DNA of 64,000 bases from Aquanectria penicillioides (GCA_003415625.1 PYIU01000001.1:8124210-8188209), one strand, 5' to 3'. Shown: positions 33,927 to 45,720, counted from the stretch's first letter. Notes: a model not told the origin generated them from the letters alone. Numbers and translations: made by a program.

Positions 33927-35030
33927 ATGGCTGATCCGCGGAAGTTTCATGATACTCCGAGACAATGGGAGGGTATCCCAGACGTGATCGCGAGTGGTTC
34001 ACCATGGGAGATCGGCGTCAGCCATGGAAGCCAGCTAAAGCACAGGATCAGGGTGGCTATTGAAAATTACAAGCACTTATTCCTCGAGACGGCTGAAGCT
34101 GACTGGCCAGAATCAAGGTCCAGAGCCGAGACTTATCTGCCATTTCTCGAAAAGAATGAGCTTGATCTTGTGGAGGAAATGCGAGGAATCGCCTTAGGTG
34201 CTGGCGATGGGGTGGACTTCTTGGACATTCTGGCACTAAATTTGAGAAGCGAAATCTGCCTCACAAACTACTCTGACGGGTGTACTTCTATTGCAACGCA
34301 GAACGCGTCCCGATCAGAGGTCTTCATCGCCCAAAACTGGGATTGGGTGAGTGAGGCCAGCAACTCCACTGCATTTTTCGACATTTCGAAAACAGACAAA
34401 CCTAGAATACGAATGATGGGTGAAGCGGGGATTGTGGCCAAGTTTGGATTCAACGATGCAGGAGTTGGCATTTGCATGAACGCCATCAGATGTGGATCAG
34501 TAGCGAAAAACCAATTACCCGTTCACCTAGCAATGCGCCGCGTTCTTGAGTGTCGATCATTCGATGAAGCCATGGCCACGTTATCTGCCAAAGGCCTCGC
34601 CTCGTGCGCCAACCTCGTCATCGGTGATAAAACCGGAAAGATTGCAACCATCGAGTGCACCCCCAAAGGATTGGCCCCTATCTATCCTGAGCAGGGGCTT
34701 TGGACAACATTCCACACAAATCACCTATGGTCACCCAATGTGCCACAAGGAATACGAGATCATCCTTCAAAGAACTCTTTCTCCAGGCTCGAGCGTATCA
34801 AGCTTTTGAGTAAAGGACAGGATGCGAATGTGCAAAAGCTTCGTCAATGGCTTTCGGATGAAGAAGGAACTCCTGTGTCAATATGTCGATCAGTGCCACC
34901 AAATGCTGTCGGCATTGAGAGGATGGAAACCTTGGCGACGGTTATCATTGATCTACAAAAGCTGAAGGCCGAGGTATCCTTCGGCAGGCCAAGCCTCTCC
35001 CCACCTATACGAACTATTTCAATCGAATGA
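33927..35030 (+). CDS. C45 acyltransferase/amidase, penicillin acyltransferase-like
   Basis: A single intronless frame of 367 residues belongs to the peptidase C45 / acyl-CoA:6-aminopenicillanate acyltransferase family of N-terminal nucleophile hydrolases. The self-cleavage and catalytic site is visible as DGCTS with Cys119 (Gly118-Cys119 cleavage), followed by AQNWDW, the GFNDAGVGICMNA strand and CANLVIGDKTGK. Known relatives cleave or exchange the side-chain amide of penicillins; many homologues act on other N-acyl compounds. It lacks a C-terminal peroxisomal signal (ends SIE, unlike PenDE's ARL) and lacks the three introns of penDE, so it resembles the paralogous AatB/Ial group more than PenDE. 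No pcbAB or pcbC is in the window. Confidence 0.88.
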   Translation: MADPRKFHDTPRQWEGIPDVIASGSPWEIGVSHGSQLKHRIRVAIENYKHLFLETAEADWPESRSRAETYLPFLEKNELDLVEEMRGIALGAGDGVDFLDILALNLRSEICLTNYSDGCTSIATQNASRSEVFIAQNWDWVSEASNSTAFFDISKTDKPRIRMMGEAGIVAKFGFNDAGVGICMNAIRCGSVAKNQLPVHLAMRRVLECRSFDEAMATLSAKGLASCANLVIGDKTGKIATIECTPKGLAPIYPEQGLWTTFHTNHLWSPNVPQGIRDHPSKNSFSRLERIKLLSKGQDANVQKLRQWLSDEEGTPVSICRSVPPNAVGIERMETLATVIIDLQKLKAEVSFGRPSLSPPIRTISIE

Positions 35031-35145
35031 ATACCACCCCGTAAATAGATAAAATACAAGCCGGCCTCATATTGGGAATTTTCAACCTAGCATATAGATG
35101 GCAACGCAGGATGTATTCGACACATGTAACTACTCTGTGAATCTG

Positions 35146-36434
35146 CTATACTGGGGCAGGAGACTCTAAATCAATGAGATCAATGATGGTTTTCCAAACT
35201 CGCAAATAGCTGTGCCCGCCACTCCAGTATGGGGCGAACATGGCCAAAACTTCCGTGCAGTTCATCAGGGCCCTAACGTGGAGCTGAGGGTTTATCCAGC
35301 GTTTCAAAATGCCTGTAGCTAGAGCACAACCGGCTATGAAGACCCTTGAGCTTGCTATAACGGGCGGAATAAACCCATCGATTGACGTTGCAACCTGATG
35401 AACGGTGGTAATCAGGTCATTAGCCGAGTTCATCACATTAGCTCTTAACCATCCCATGCCTCTTGCCTCCGGCTCATCGGGTTCCTGGAAACAAGACAAG
35501 CATTGCTTATGGCTCACGCAAACAGGCAAGTATAAAAGCCACGTCTCCTTGATGACCGCTTGGTGGCTGTCCAATGTCTCAAGTAAATCCATCAATGTCG
35601 CAATCTCTCCAATAAATGGGCATATTTGGCTTTCATATACCCGTCCAGTACCATATATTTGGTCAGACGTTTGAATATACAAATCAAACATGGGCTCTGT
35701 TTTGGAGCTAGATAGTAACTTAGAGCCGCTCAGCATGTTGGGCCGGTTGAAGATAGTCTGCAGCGACCTGGAAATGTAAGTGATAGCCAGACAAGAAAAG
35801 GTTTTCCTTACCCTTCGATATCCTTGAGCACTGACATCAAACGAACCTCGTTGCTTACACGACAGTTCGTATTGTCCAAAGATCCATTGTTCATAGACAT
35901 GTCTCCACGACTGGGGGTCTCGGCAGCTTGGGACCAGCCCAATGATAGACATGTCCTTGCAGCGAGATCGAGTAATTCCCAAATAATTCCTCTACTCGGG
36001 TCTACTAATTCGTATACAAGAAGGAGGAGAATTGCAGCCAAAGTGTTGCCATCTCCTACAGAAATTATTGGGGTAATCAACTCGTTGGCCCAATTGCGAC
36101 AAATCTGTGCTACAGGCCGCCAATCCGGAGACTTGTATGTTTCACGAGCAGCAGCGATAGCACACGCCATAAGTAACTTGAATTTTGGAGTGTCTGGGAG
36201 CTTTTTGAAACTCGAACCATCATTATTCAAGAGTTCCGGAACCGGAAGGTCGTACATGGGCCTAATGCAACGTTCATAGCGGCCAAGCAGAAACCTAACT
36301 ATGCTAGGGAGCAGTTGAGACTTGTCTGTATTTGAAACAGTTGGCCTAATCGTCAGCTCTTCGTCTGAATAGTCTTTTCCAACATCCGGCATGACTTGTA
36401 ATGATGAAAATGCCTCGAAGACGACGCGAGTCAT
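35146..36434 (-). CDS. Fungal transcription-factor-domain protein without zinc cluster
   Basis: Two exons (36434-35812 and 35767-35146; 44-bp intron) give 414 residues from the first in-frame ATG. The frame is open upstream to about 36578 with family-like wording (PLHILIPARPGSDL), so the true start or a further exon may lie there. The protein matches the middle/C-terminal half of Zn2Cys6 regulators: VVFEAFSSL, PSIVRFLLGRYERCIRPMYDLPVPELL and a helical C-terminus. I searched the minus strand up to about 37 kb for a Cys6 knuckle and did not find one. It is either a truncated regulator or one acting without its own DNA-binding domain. It is divergent from the full Zn2Cys6 gene at 37211. Confidence 0.7.
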
Positions 36435-37210
36435 GCGAGATGGGACCGAGAGGTCTAAGTGTAAGTCAGATCCCGGTCTTGCAGGGATTAAAATATGTAA
36501 AGGCCGGTGAGATGAGCTTGATGAAGGTGACTCCAAAGCTATGTTGGGGGAAATGTCGCTAGTGTATACGACATTAGTTTGAGATCAAGACGGGGAGTAT
36601 CTGGGTGCTAGGAATAGCCTACAATGGAGAGGTTTGAGGTTGCTGTAGAGCGAGCTGAGAAGTCAATTTTTCGATGCGCTCATTTAAGGATTGGATATAA
36701 CTATGCTCATGTAAGACTAAAATCATTCAAGTTGCTCACAGAAGACTTTCAACCTTCTCGGGATGTCTTCTTGCAAGGCATCATCGCGAAAAGTGCACTC
36801 CAAGTCACTCTTGGCGCAATTGGCACAGGCCGGCAGACGAGAATCGCACTGGACTGGTATCGGCAGTTATTCTCAGGAGGAAGATAGGTGTTTGGCATGA
36901 CTATACCTTTATCCTTCGATTTCGACACCGGGTACATGTTTGAAGCATTGCTCTCACGTGAACTATCAATAGCGAGGCAGGGTGCGTGGATGAGTAAAAG
37001 TGGAGGCAAATGACACAGGTTTGAGCCGCGAGAACTGATAAGCCAAATAGTTAGTACATTGAAGTCACGTGACTGTGCTTCTTATCTGCTGGATCTCGCG
37101 GCAAGCACCTATATCCCATTTACAACCTTGCTGTATTGAAAGACAAATTCCACCAAGTCTATAGACACACAACAAAGACCCTCAGGTTTCCCCCTAAGGC
37201 CAGAAAACAA
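36435..37210. promoter_or_regulatory. Divergent promoter between two regulators with CACGTG palindromes
   Basis: Contains CACGTG at 36955-36960 and the perfect 12-bp palindrome agtcacgtgact at 37063-37074, the latter about 140 bp before the Zn2Cys6 start. CACGTG is the binding core of bHLH/Cbf1-type regulators. The short plus-strand frame at 36624-36887 has no family resemblance. Confidence 0.5.
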
Positions 37211-39386
37211 ATGCAAAAGTCACACCGTCGGTCGACCAAGGTATGCTCTCGCTGTCGACAGCGGAAAACCAAGGTAAATTTCCCTCAATATCAGGGCTCT
37301 AGGGTAAGTTGCTAAGTGGCGCAGTGTGATTTCAAGTTTCCGCAATGTACATCATGCATGCGAGCGAACGCAAGTTGTCTAGGTTTCGATCCGATGACGA
37401 GACAGGCAGTTCCAAGAAGGTATGATTGTCTCTTGAATCCCAAATCGCTCATCTGCTGTCCTCATCACTTACACATATGCTTCTGAACAGCTTGGTGAAG
37501 TCACTGGAGGCTCGAGCAGCTGAGCTGGAGGCCCAGCTTCTCACTTTTCAATCAGCTCCGCAAAACTTACCACACTTTATGGCATCAAAGGTTGCACAGG
37601 CGACCATGGCATTTGGAGTTCCAAATTCAGGCTCATACCTCCAGTCAAAGATCTCATCAGCTTTGTTCTTTCGTCCCTCTTGCCCCCCACTAGCCGTGTC
37701 TCCTGCAGCTAGAGAACAAGGATTACATGATCCTGGGGATGTCGAACCATCTTCTTCCCACGAGAAATCTAGAAACCGTCAAAAGAAACCTTACACCAGT
37801 AACTTGATTAATCTAAGCAGCGTACCTCACTCGGCATTGGAACGCATGATACGTAACTATGCCGACACTCACCTACCTCAGTATCCAATCATATCCTCAT
37901 CCATGTTGGATGACATCCTTGAACGATTTCGGAATGGCAACCAGGGCGATCCGAGCGTACCCTTGGACTCAACACCTCCTGAGCCGTCGGACTTGAACCA
38001 TTTTGAGTTCTTTGTTGTGTTTATTGTGTTGGCCATCTCTGCTAGTACTTTAACTTGGAGGGCCGAAGATCAAGCTCGCGCCGCTTCCGAGTCATTTTAC
38101 AAGTCTGCAATGAAACATTTGCAGTTGTTAGAGGATTACAGTGAGATAAAGGCATTGCAAATCTCGCTGCTTTTAGCACACTATGCCCACATGTGTCCAG
38201 AAAGGGTAGACAATTGGACTTGTATCGCAAATGCGGTCAGGATTGTCCTAAGCCTGGGCCTCTACAAAGAATGTCCAGAAGGGCTTGATAGCGAACAAGC
38301 AAAGTTGAGGTCAGGCCTGTTCTGGGTGACTTATGGAATGGAGAGGTCACTGTGCACAAATCTCCGACTTCCCCTGTCTTTTCCAGAGGAGGCAATAACG
38401 ACAAAGGTAAGCCTACCCAATCGTCTTCTCTTCATATCATTCACCTCAGCAGCTTCAAGAATATTCCCATGCAGATGTAATCTCATTCTTCACAGCCGAT
38501 GATGTGAAGAGAAAATCGTCCGCAAATCATATATACCGATATCGGATTCTGGAGACAGAAGTACATCGAGTCCTGTATCTGGAAGAGCAGCTCCACAAGT
38601 TCAACAGCATGTCGATAGAAGAATGGATGGTTGATATTTCCAGCCGACTGGAGATTTGGTATGAAGAAGCTCAAACCTATACACCGTACAACATGCTGGA
38701 GTTCAAGCATGTGCAATTTAATCATTTGAAAGCTCGGATCTACCGACCCACGCCCCGACTCAGAACGAGAAAAGCTCAAGATTGGGGCATTGTGTTGGTG
38801 TCCTCGCGGGTGAGTCACTGAAACCTTTGGTGATGAATGATCCACCTGACAAGAATGATAGAAATTAATAGATGACTATCTCGGCCAAGAAAATCGTCGT
38901 CGTCTATTCTACCCTTGGCATGGTGTTCACATATTATTCGAAACCGCCAGTATCGCATTAGATGCATCATGGTCTTGCCGAAATTACCAGCCTCTTCGAA
39001 ACGAAGCTGCTGAGATGATACAAAGATGGATTCCCCAATGTCTGCAGTTGCTCAATACGATCGGACAGCGCTGGAATGAAGCAACGGTGTGCGTAAACAA
39101 ACTGAGCCCCCTTGTTCAAAAGATTTTTTCGGCTTTCTACGGGGGAGACGGCATTCTCGCCGACGATTCTGCAATTGAGGAGGAAATTAAGAGCCTTCTG
39201 TTTTCAGACAAGTCGCCGACGTGGAATACTACAGGCTTTGGGTTTGACGAATTTGGCTTTGAAGGAGGTTCGCTTTTCTTGGACAACATGCTAGTGGATG
39301 ATATGGAATTCCTCCAATGGGCCCCAGACTGGGATATTCTCCCATCAGATCTGGCAATGGACACTGAGGAGATGCCAGGGCTTTAG
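37211..39386 (+). CDS. Zn2Cys6 transcription factor
   Basis: Five exons (37211-37273, 37325-37419, 37491-38406, 38450-38809, 38862-39386; introns 51, 71, 43 and 52 bp) give 652 residues. The zinc cluster is split by the first intron: VCSRCRQRKTKC then DFKFPQCTSCMRANASC, a perfect CX2CX6CX6CX2CX6C at residues about 12-38. A short coiled coil (SLVKSLEARAAELEAQLL) follows, as in dimerising Gal4-like factors, then the fungal transcription-factor middle homology region (YPIISSSMLDDIL, RSGLFWVTYGMERSL) and an acidic C-terminus rich in Asp, Phe and Met that could activate transcription. Its central position makes it the best candidate for the pathway regulator of the 28-48 kb block. Confidence 0.9.
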
Positions 39387-39851
39387 GTGGGAAGCGTCAC
39401 GCCGGCGGAATGAGAATGAAGACTGGTCTAGCTAAGAACTATACAAGCTTTGGCCAGCAGAGATGCATTGGAGTATCCCGTGCTGTACGTACAGAGAAAT
39501 CGGATTTCGCCGAGGACATCAGGTCGTGAGTGGCTTCCTATCGCTTTGCTACGTGGATAGAATAATTGCGGGCGCTTTCAACCGAGGGCTTATGAATAGA
39601 TTAACAGTTTGGCTTCGAGATAAGAAACAATTCGAGTTACGTAATTTGAGACTCCACACCTTTCATCCGAAGACAGCCCAAGCCTGGCCGAGCTTCACTC
39701 AACGCACCTCCCGATAGAATCACACCGGCATTTGACTCGAGGAGTGATTGAGAGTGACTGGCCCGAAATCCCTTGCTTTCCCATTTTCCTCCACTGAACC
39801 TCTACAGACCGAAAACTCCAAATTCCTTCACGGGCTGCGTCTTATCGAACA
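39387..39851. other. Intergenic region between regulator and reductase
   Basis: No gene is supportable; short plus-strand frames are unrelated to any family. It includes the promoter of the reductase at 39852. Confidence 0.4.
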
Positions 39852-41084
39852 ATGGCCAAAGTACTTCTCACGGGCAAGTGGATTCCTGCAGACAGAAAGA
39901 TTCCTTAGTCAAGTGCTAATTTCAAATAGGTGGCAGCGGATTCATTGCCTCGCATGTTTTGAACATCTTGTTAGAACGCGGGTACGTACCAATTTGAATA
40001 CTACCTCGGCGGTTGCTAAAACATGTCTAGATATTCCGTTACCACGACTGTTAGATCTGCTGCAAAGGGGGATTTAATTCTTGCAGCACATGGAGGCATA
40101 CCGCGAGATAGGTTGTCTTACGTCATTGTAAAGGACATAGCCGCAAAAGATGCTTTTAACGAGGTGAGTTGAAGTAATCTTAGAGAACCAGAGTGATGGT
40201 TGTTTACTAACGCGAAGCAATGACCAAGGCGGTTCGATCTCAACCTCCATTTGAATACATCATTCACACAGCCTCTCCATTTCACGACAATTTCGAAGAT
40301 CCAGTCAAAGACCTTCTCAACCCCGCTATTGACGGAACTGTGGGGATTCTCAAAGCAATCAAAGCCCATGCACCGACAGTCAAGCGGGTTGTGGTAACAT
40401 CCTCATTTGCGGCAATCGTCAACCCGGCATCTCCGCCTCCAGTTTATGATGAAACCTCGTGGAATCCGGTGACTTGGGACGAGGCAGTAGCTCAACGTTC
40501 CTTGGCATACCGTGGCAGCAAGGTAAGTTTTGTGTTCATCGCACGGGGCAACTGTCAAATTAACAAAAGCATCTTAGACACTTGCAGAGAAAGAAGCATG
40601 GGAATTTATCCAAACCAACAAACCAGCGTTTGATCTAGTCACTATGAACCCCCCTCTTGTGTATGGCCCTGTTATCCACCACCTCAAGAACCTCAGCGGC
40701 CTTAATACCTCCAACCAGAGGATCCGGGACTATATCCAAGGGAAGCATAAAGAAAATGAGCTACCGCCTACGGGAACATTCTTGTGGGTTGATGTTCGTG
40801 ATCTAGCTCTTGCGCATGTGAGAGCCATTGAGGTTCCTGGTGCTGGTGGAAAGCGATTCTTTATGACGGCAGGACACTGTTCGAACAAAAGGATTGTGGA
40901 CGCCATCAGAACAAAGCACCCACAACTGTCAGCCCAGCTGCCTGACAATCCTCTGGATGATTTCTCTGATAACTGCTACGGTTATGATAACTCAAGGGCT
41001 CGGGAAATTTTGGGGATTCAATTTCGGCCACTGCATGACAGTATTGGCGACACTGTTGCTTCACTTCTCAGTTTGGGCTCTTAG
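39852..41084 (+). CDS. NAD(P)-dependent DFR/methylglyoxal-reductase-like enzyme
   Basis: Five exons (39852-39873, 39930-39981, 40031-40163, 40229-40522, 40578-41084) give 335 residues. The first intron uses a GC donor (g|gcaagt, 39874-39875) with a normal acceptor and a gctaat branch site, and its removal creates the glycine motif LLTGGSGFIA. The remaining introns are GT-AG. Active-site Tyr163 and Lys167 lie in YRGSK; VTSSFAAI supplies the Ser, and NPPLVYGP is typical of dihydroflavonol-4-reductase-like and Gre2-like ketone/aldehyde reductases. It would reduce a carbonyl or oxidise an alcohol with NADP(H). It is an intact relative of the MITE-interrupted pseudogene at 15.1 kb, although the two are distinct subfamilies. 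Confidence 0.9.
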
Positions 41085-41889
41085 AAACACATAATAGGGG
41101 TTAATAGAAGACGGGAATGAATAAAAATTATGAATTTTGGAATAACAGACTTATACACGAAGAATCCCCAAGTGTGCTTAAGTCAGAACTCGGTGTCATT
41201 CCAACCTCTGCAAGTACAGTAGATGTGAAGGTTATGGGCGTACATCTGGGAGAGAATTGTCTCCGAAATCCCATTTGGAACTTATGGATTGGATCAACCG
41301 TCCAATTTCGACCTCTGCATCCAATGGTTGGACCTGAAGCCGTAAACGACTCATGACCTTTATCGCGGGATGCGGTTGGTAGCAAGGATGTCTGCTAGGC
41401 AAGATACTTGCGAATACATGACCAGCTCATCAACGGAGAAAATGTAATGCCACAATAACGTATCTCGCAGCTAAGTCAACGGAACGGCTTTTCGCGTGAT
41501 AATTCTGCCATCAACAGCCCATACACTCAGACGGGTCATCTTTTCCTCTGGTGATAGCCCGGCATGATTGTCGGTCTGATAACAAGCTTCGCCGTTGGGC
41601 GACACAGGCGGGGTTATCAAAGCTTATCTGATCATAGGCTTTCTCCGTGAGTTTTGAGCCCCCGCACGAGATCCGCCGATGCTGGATCGGGCTGTGCCTC
41701 GGATGAATGATAACCGCAATCCTGGCACCTTGACGACAGGCATTATTTGATGCTTTCTTGAGCTATCCCTGAATCTGGAACTGATGCCCGAGTCGAGCTT
41801 TTATTACCACCATTACTTGCCGAGTTCCGCCAATTCATTCTTGATTACTTAATCTAAGTTATACAGCGACAATCTGGCCGTTTTGCAGA
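41085..41889. promoter_or_regulatory. Intergenic region with clustered GATA sites before the HAD gene
   Basis: GATA-type sites lie at about 41551 (gtgatag), 41577-41582 (TGATAA), 41614-41619 (TTATCA, inverse) and 41623-41629 (CTTATCT, inverse), i.e. four within 80 bp, 260-340 bp before ATG 41890. In Aspergillus-type fungi paired GATA sites are the targets of AreA in nitrogen control. This suggests, but does not show, nitrogen-regulated expression. Confidence 0.45.
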
Positions 41890-42747
41890 ATGTCTGGCAC
41901 AGTGAAGAAGCAGGTCGTCTTTGACGTTGTGGGTATGAAGATCTGCACTTTTGTGCCTAGTTTATGGCTAGGATCTGTACTAAGTTGTGACAGGGACATT
42001 GATCTCCTATGATGCCTTCTTTCAAGCCATTGAGGCACGTATTGGTGATCGTCTACGGGCCAAAAATGTAGGATCCCGGATTTTTGGATACGCTTGGATG
42101 GAAGCCGGGGAGAAAGAATACACATATCTCAGCCTCTCAGGGAACTACGTAAAGTTCTTTGATGTGTTCCGATCTATCTTTTACCGGACCCTGTGGCAGG
42201 CGGGCATTGCGGATCCGCGCCAATTTGCAACCGACGACGATCGGGAGTTTCTGCTTTCATCATACCGCGGCCTCAAGCCTCGACCCGGTGTGGCTGAGTG
42301 TTTTTCAAAGCTCAGAGAAGGCGGATTCAGTGTTTGGTGCTTGACTGCCGGCGACACTGAACGCGTTGCCGGATATCTTGCCAAGGGTGGTGTTGAATTC
42401 CCTCCTGAGAACTTCGTATCGTGCGACACGATCGGAGTGGGCAAGCCGCAGCCAAATTCTTATCAATATATTCTCGACAAATTTCCTAAGGACAGCCTCG
42501 AGACATGGTTTGCAGCAGGTCACATGTGGGATGCGGCAGGTGCCAGGCAATGTGGGTGAGTTGACATGAATGCTGTACTCTGGGAACTGACGTGCTAACC
42601 ACATTGGCCACTGGTAGCTTCAAGGGAGCCTGGGTTTCATTTTGGGAGAAGGAGCCCTGTTTAGACATTTTCAAGGGAATGGATGTTATAGCAGATGATC
42701 TACCCGCATTGGCGGACGGGATTGTTTCATTTTCTGCCAAGCAGTGA
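41890..42747 (+). CDS. HAD-superfamily hydrolase (type II haloacid dehalogenase-like)
   Basis: Exons 41890-41932, 41994-42555 and 42618-42747 (introns 61 and 62 bp) give 244 residues. The splice completes motif I, VVFDVVGT, with the nucleophilic Asp12. The missing second Asp (DVVGT instead of DxDGT) and the loop following it are those of the L-2-haloacid-dehalogenase group. Motif II is LTAGD, motif III Lys is in GVGKPQP and motif IV Asp is in HMWDAAGA. Fungal members are often annotated as dehalogenases, but few have a known substrate, and a phosphatase-like or fluoroacetate-type role cannot be excluded. It converges on the FAD oxidoreductase (486-bp gap). Confidence 0.85.
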
Positions 42748-43233
42748 CTGTCACGGAAACCTCAAACTCGATATAGATATTAGATTTATTGGACCCCATT
42801 GAATCCAGCGTATAAAAATATAAAACATGGGACTTTCAAAATGCCCTTAACCTGACTTATTTTATTAGACTAGAGTGAATATTTTACTGTGGCCCATCAT
42901 GCGCATTAGAGCATGCATTCAACGTCGCGACTTTTTGAAGGTCAAGAAAATCTCCTCACGTCTGAATCGACCATTGCCAGGTTTAATGAAGCTTGGGGGG
43001 TAAAACAATGCTACAATGGGGGCAGTCAATTCTCCCTAATATTTTTCAGCTTATATTACGGAAAGAGTTCATAAACTCAGGTTGAGTTAAACTTGGCATT
43101 GTGCAATGGATTTGAGTTGGTGATGTAATTTTGTATATGTTTACTGGCATTACATGATAATGTGGCAATTTAAACATCTTAAATGAAGAGCATGAAAGAC
43201 CATCATCTGGGTCTTGGAGTTGCCCTAGAGCGG
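42748..43233. other. Convergent gap between HAD hydrolase and FAD oxidoreductase
   Basis: A+T-rich 3' flanks of both genes; nothing else seen. Confidence 0.4.
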
Positions 43234-44772
43234 TTAGAGCTTCGTCTGCCGGCTGCTATGGCCTTCTAATATGTCGTTTCTTGTAGATTCAAGCCGCTCT
43301 TTTGTGGCACGGAATATCTCAGGCACTCCGGTCTCTTCAAATGACTTTCCGAACCGTATCATTTGAACCATTGCCTTGGCAGAAAGTAGAATCAGAGGCA
43401 TCCCATGTCCCGAAAAGCCGGCTAGAATCGTTTGACCAGGCTTTCCTGGAACCTCGCCAACGTATGGCATGAAGTCCGAGGTCCAGCCCATGACTAAATG
43501 CAGAGGTCAGTTTCCAGAACGCCTTGAGACAGTTCCACAGCGAGATACTTACTTCCTGTCCACACTCTATCAGTTTTTGCTCCACTGTTTTCCCATCCAA
43601 CGAATGTCCTCTGCATCAATCCATCGAAATGTGAGACAGCAGGTTCGATTACCTTGCTGTCGTCAACTACGTCGTACCACTGGGACAAGTCACCCCAGAA
43701 CTTTGGCTTGGCGCCGCCAACGATGATGCTGCCATCAGGGCGAGGAATCAGGTAGTCATACATCCCGGCGCCATGACGGATGCTGTATGTGTAGGGAAGA
43801 AAGGGCGGCTTGTGCTCCTTGGGCACTGTAATGCGACTGCAGATGCCCCTGACTGGGACGATGCGGTTCTTAAACTGCGGTGCGAGATGTGATGTGTACC
43901 CATTTGTAGCCAAGAGCACTTTTTTCGCCTTTATACTCCCCCGTTCAGTCTGAACTAACCACCGACCATCAGGTAATGGCTCTTCTGATAGGTGGGTAAC
44001 GGGGGTGTTTGTTTGAAGATTCGCTCCCTTCTTGACAGCACCATGTAAGAGATGCAACACCATCTTGTAGGGCCACACGTGGCCTGCAGAAAATGTGAAG
44101 CAGGACAAAGCTCCTTTTACACCCGATAACTTGACAACTTATCAGCTCTGCAACAGAGGATACCCATTGTCCATTGGGGTACACACCTGTTCGGCATCCT
44201 TGCCTTGCGCATAATACACGTCCTTCAAATCAGCTACCCCGGATTTCCTTAGTTGTGTAAAAGCCTGATGTGTATCTTCCGCAAGTTTAGGGTCCAGTGT
44301 TGCGTCACAGGCTCTCGTCAAAACAAAATCGCAGTCAATGTTTTCCTTTTCGACGAGTTCTTTGACGGCATGGACCTGGGAGGCTTCGAAACGCGCCACA
44401 TCAACTGCAGCACGAACCCCGTATTGTTTAATGTACTTAGGCACATTGTAGTAGACGTCGGGTTTTAGGTGCCCGCCTTTATGTTCTTCAGTAACTAATA
44501 TTCCCCCATACAGGAAATAAGAAAGCAGAAAGCATACCATTGCGACCTGTTGCGCCCGAGCACGCTTCTCGGGCTTCAAGAATAACGACCGAAGGCGGTG
44601 ATGGGTTATCCTCGTAAAGGTAGTGGGCAAGGGCACCCCCGGCAAATCCAGCACCGACGATGAGAACATCACACTCGCTGGGAAGATCCGGGGTGGTGCG
44701 GTGGCCATCCAGTTCATGGAGCTCAGTCCTCCAGAATGGCGTGGTTGAGTTGGGAACAGGGAGGGGGGCCAT
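43234..44772 (-). CDS. FAD-dependent oxidoreductase (DAO/sarcosine-oxidase-like)
   Basis: Four exons (minus: 44772-44538, 44476-44187, 44129-43553, 43493-43234; introns 61, 57 and 59 bp) join in phase to 453 residues. The N-terminus has the FAD-binding VLIVGAGFAGGALAHYL, the EAR acidic end of strand 2 and SGATGRNGG, the flavin-contacting loop of D-amino-acid-oxidase-fold enzymes. A central HVWPYKMVLHLL and a C-terminal TGIMGWTSDFMPYVG plus GFSGHGMP complete the DAO signature. Members oxidise the C-N bond of amino acids, N-methyl amino acids or related amines, producing an imine and hydrogen peroxide. No signal peptide or peroxisomal SKL is seen (ends QTKL). It is divergent from the MFS transporter, which suggests joint control. 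Confidence 0.88.
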
Positions 44773-45720
44773 GATGCTGGTTAATTTGGGTCAATGTCAC
44801 CCCAGCTCTGCTCTTCTTGTCTCGGCTGCGTTTAGTAGATCCAGGTCAACTAGAATCACCCACAGTGAGAGCTAAAGTAGGTATATGACACCAAGCCTGC
44901 CATTTGCTTATCAGAAGAACCACGCACTCTGCGAGACGTCTGCGATACGTCTGCGATACAGAGGATTGCGCAGACCCACATTGCGATTCCTTGCCCGCAC
45001 TCCGGCGTTGCCCGTGAAATTTGAAAGACGCGTCGCTGATTCCCGAAGCCACCCCGCGTTGGCCACACCGCATGCAACGAAGCGAATGGGAGGGAACGTT
45101 GAATCACACGGCTGATGAAGTAAAGTGTGCTACACTGCGGATAGGGAGTAGCGTAGTGATAATCACTATGTGCCATGTAGAGTACCAGTCTTGGCTATGA
45201 GTCTCACAAGCCAGTTGAATAGTTCCATGCATTCTCTTTTCCGTGGTGGATTTTTTCCCTTTCGACTGTTCCCTCTCGACTGTTGCTATTTTAATCTTCT
45301 ATTTCTATTGTTTAGGGTGAGCGCAAGCTTCACGTACCAGTTGACCGTTTAGATGCACGCACACACATGTATATGCACAAACTTCTAATGCGCACCTGAA
45401 TCTATTCCCCCGTAGCTAAACCCCCGAACCTTTGACTAGGTCCGGCTATTGCAAGGACAACAGGACATGGTCTCGATAGTAGTGAGCAGCACTAACTGGC
45501 GCTATCTCTCAGGTGGTCCTGGCCTGACTCGGGGCAACGCTGGGCTGGCCTGTGCTGGGCTTGAGCCTACGTATCTTCTATGAAAAGGGTGTGGGGTCCC
45601 CACCGTTATCTAGTCGGGGGTATTCTCCAGGTTGTATAACTAGAGTATCTTCTTCCTTTCACCTTCTTGGGATCAGCCAGCCCATTCGTCCAGCAACACT
45701 CAGAACAAGGCACGAACATC
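44773..45720. promoter_or_regulatory. Divergent promoter, FAD oxidoreductase / MFS transporter
   Basis: A 948-bp gap with pyrimidine tracts (about 45240-45310). Overlapping short frames on both strands at 44850-45180 lack family resemblance. Confidence 0.4.
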
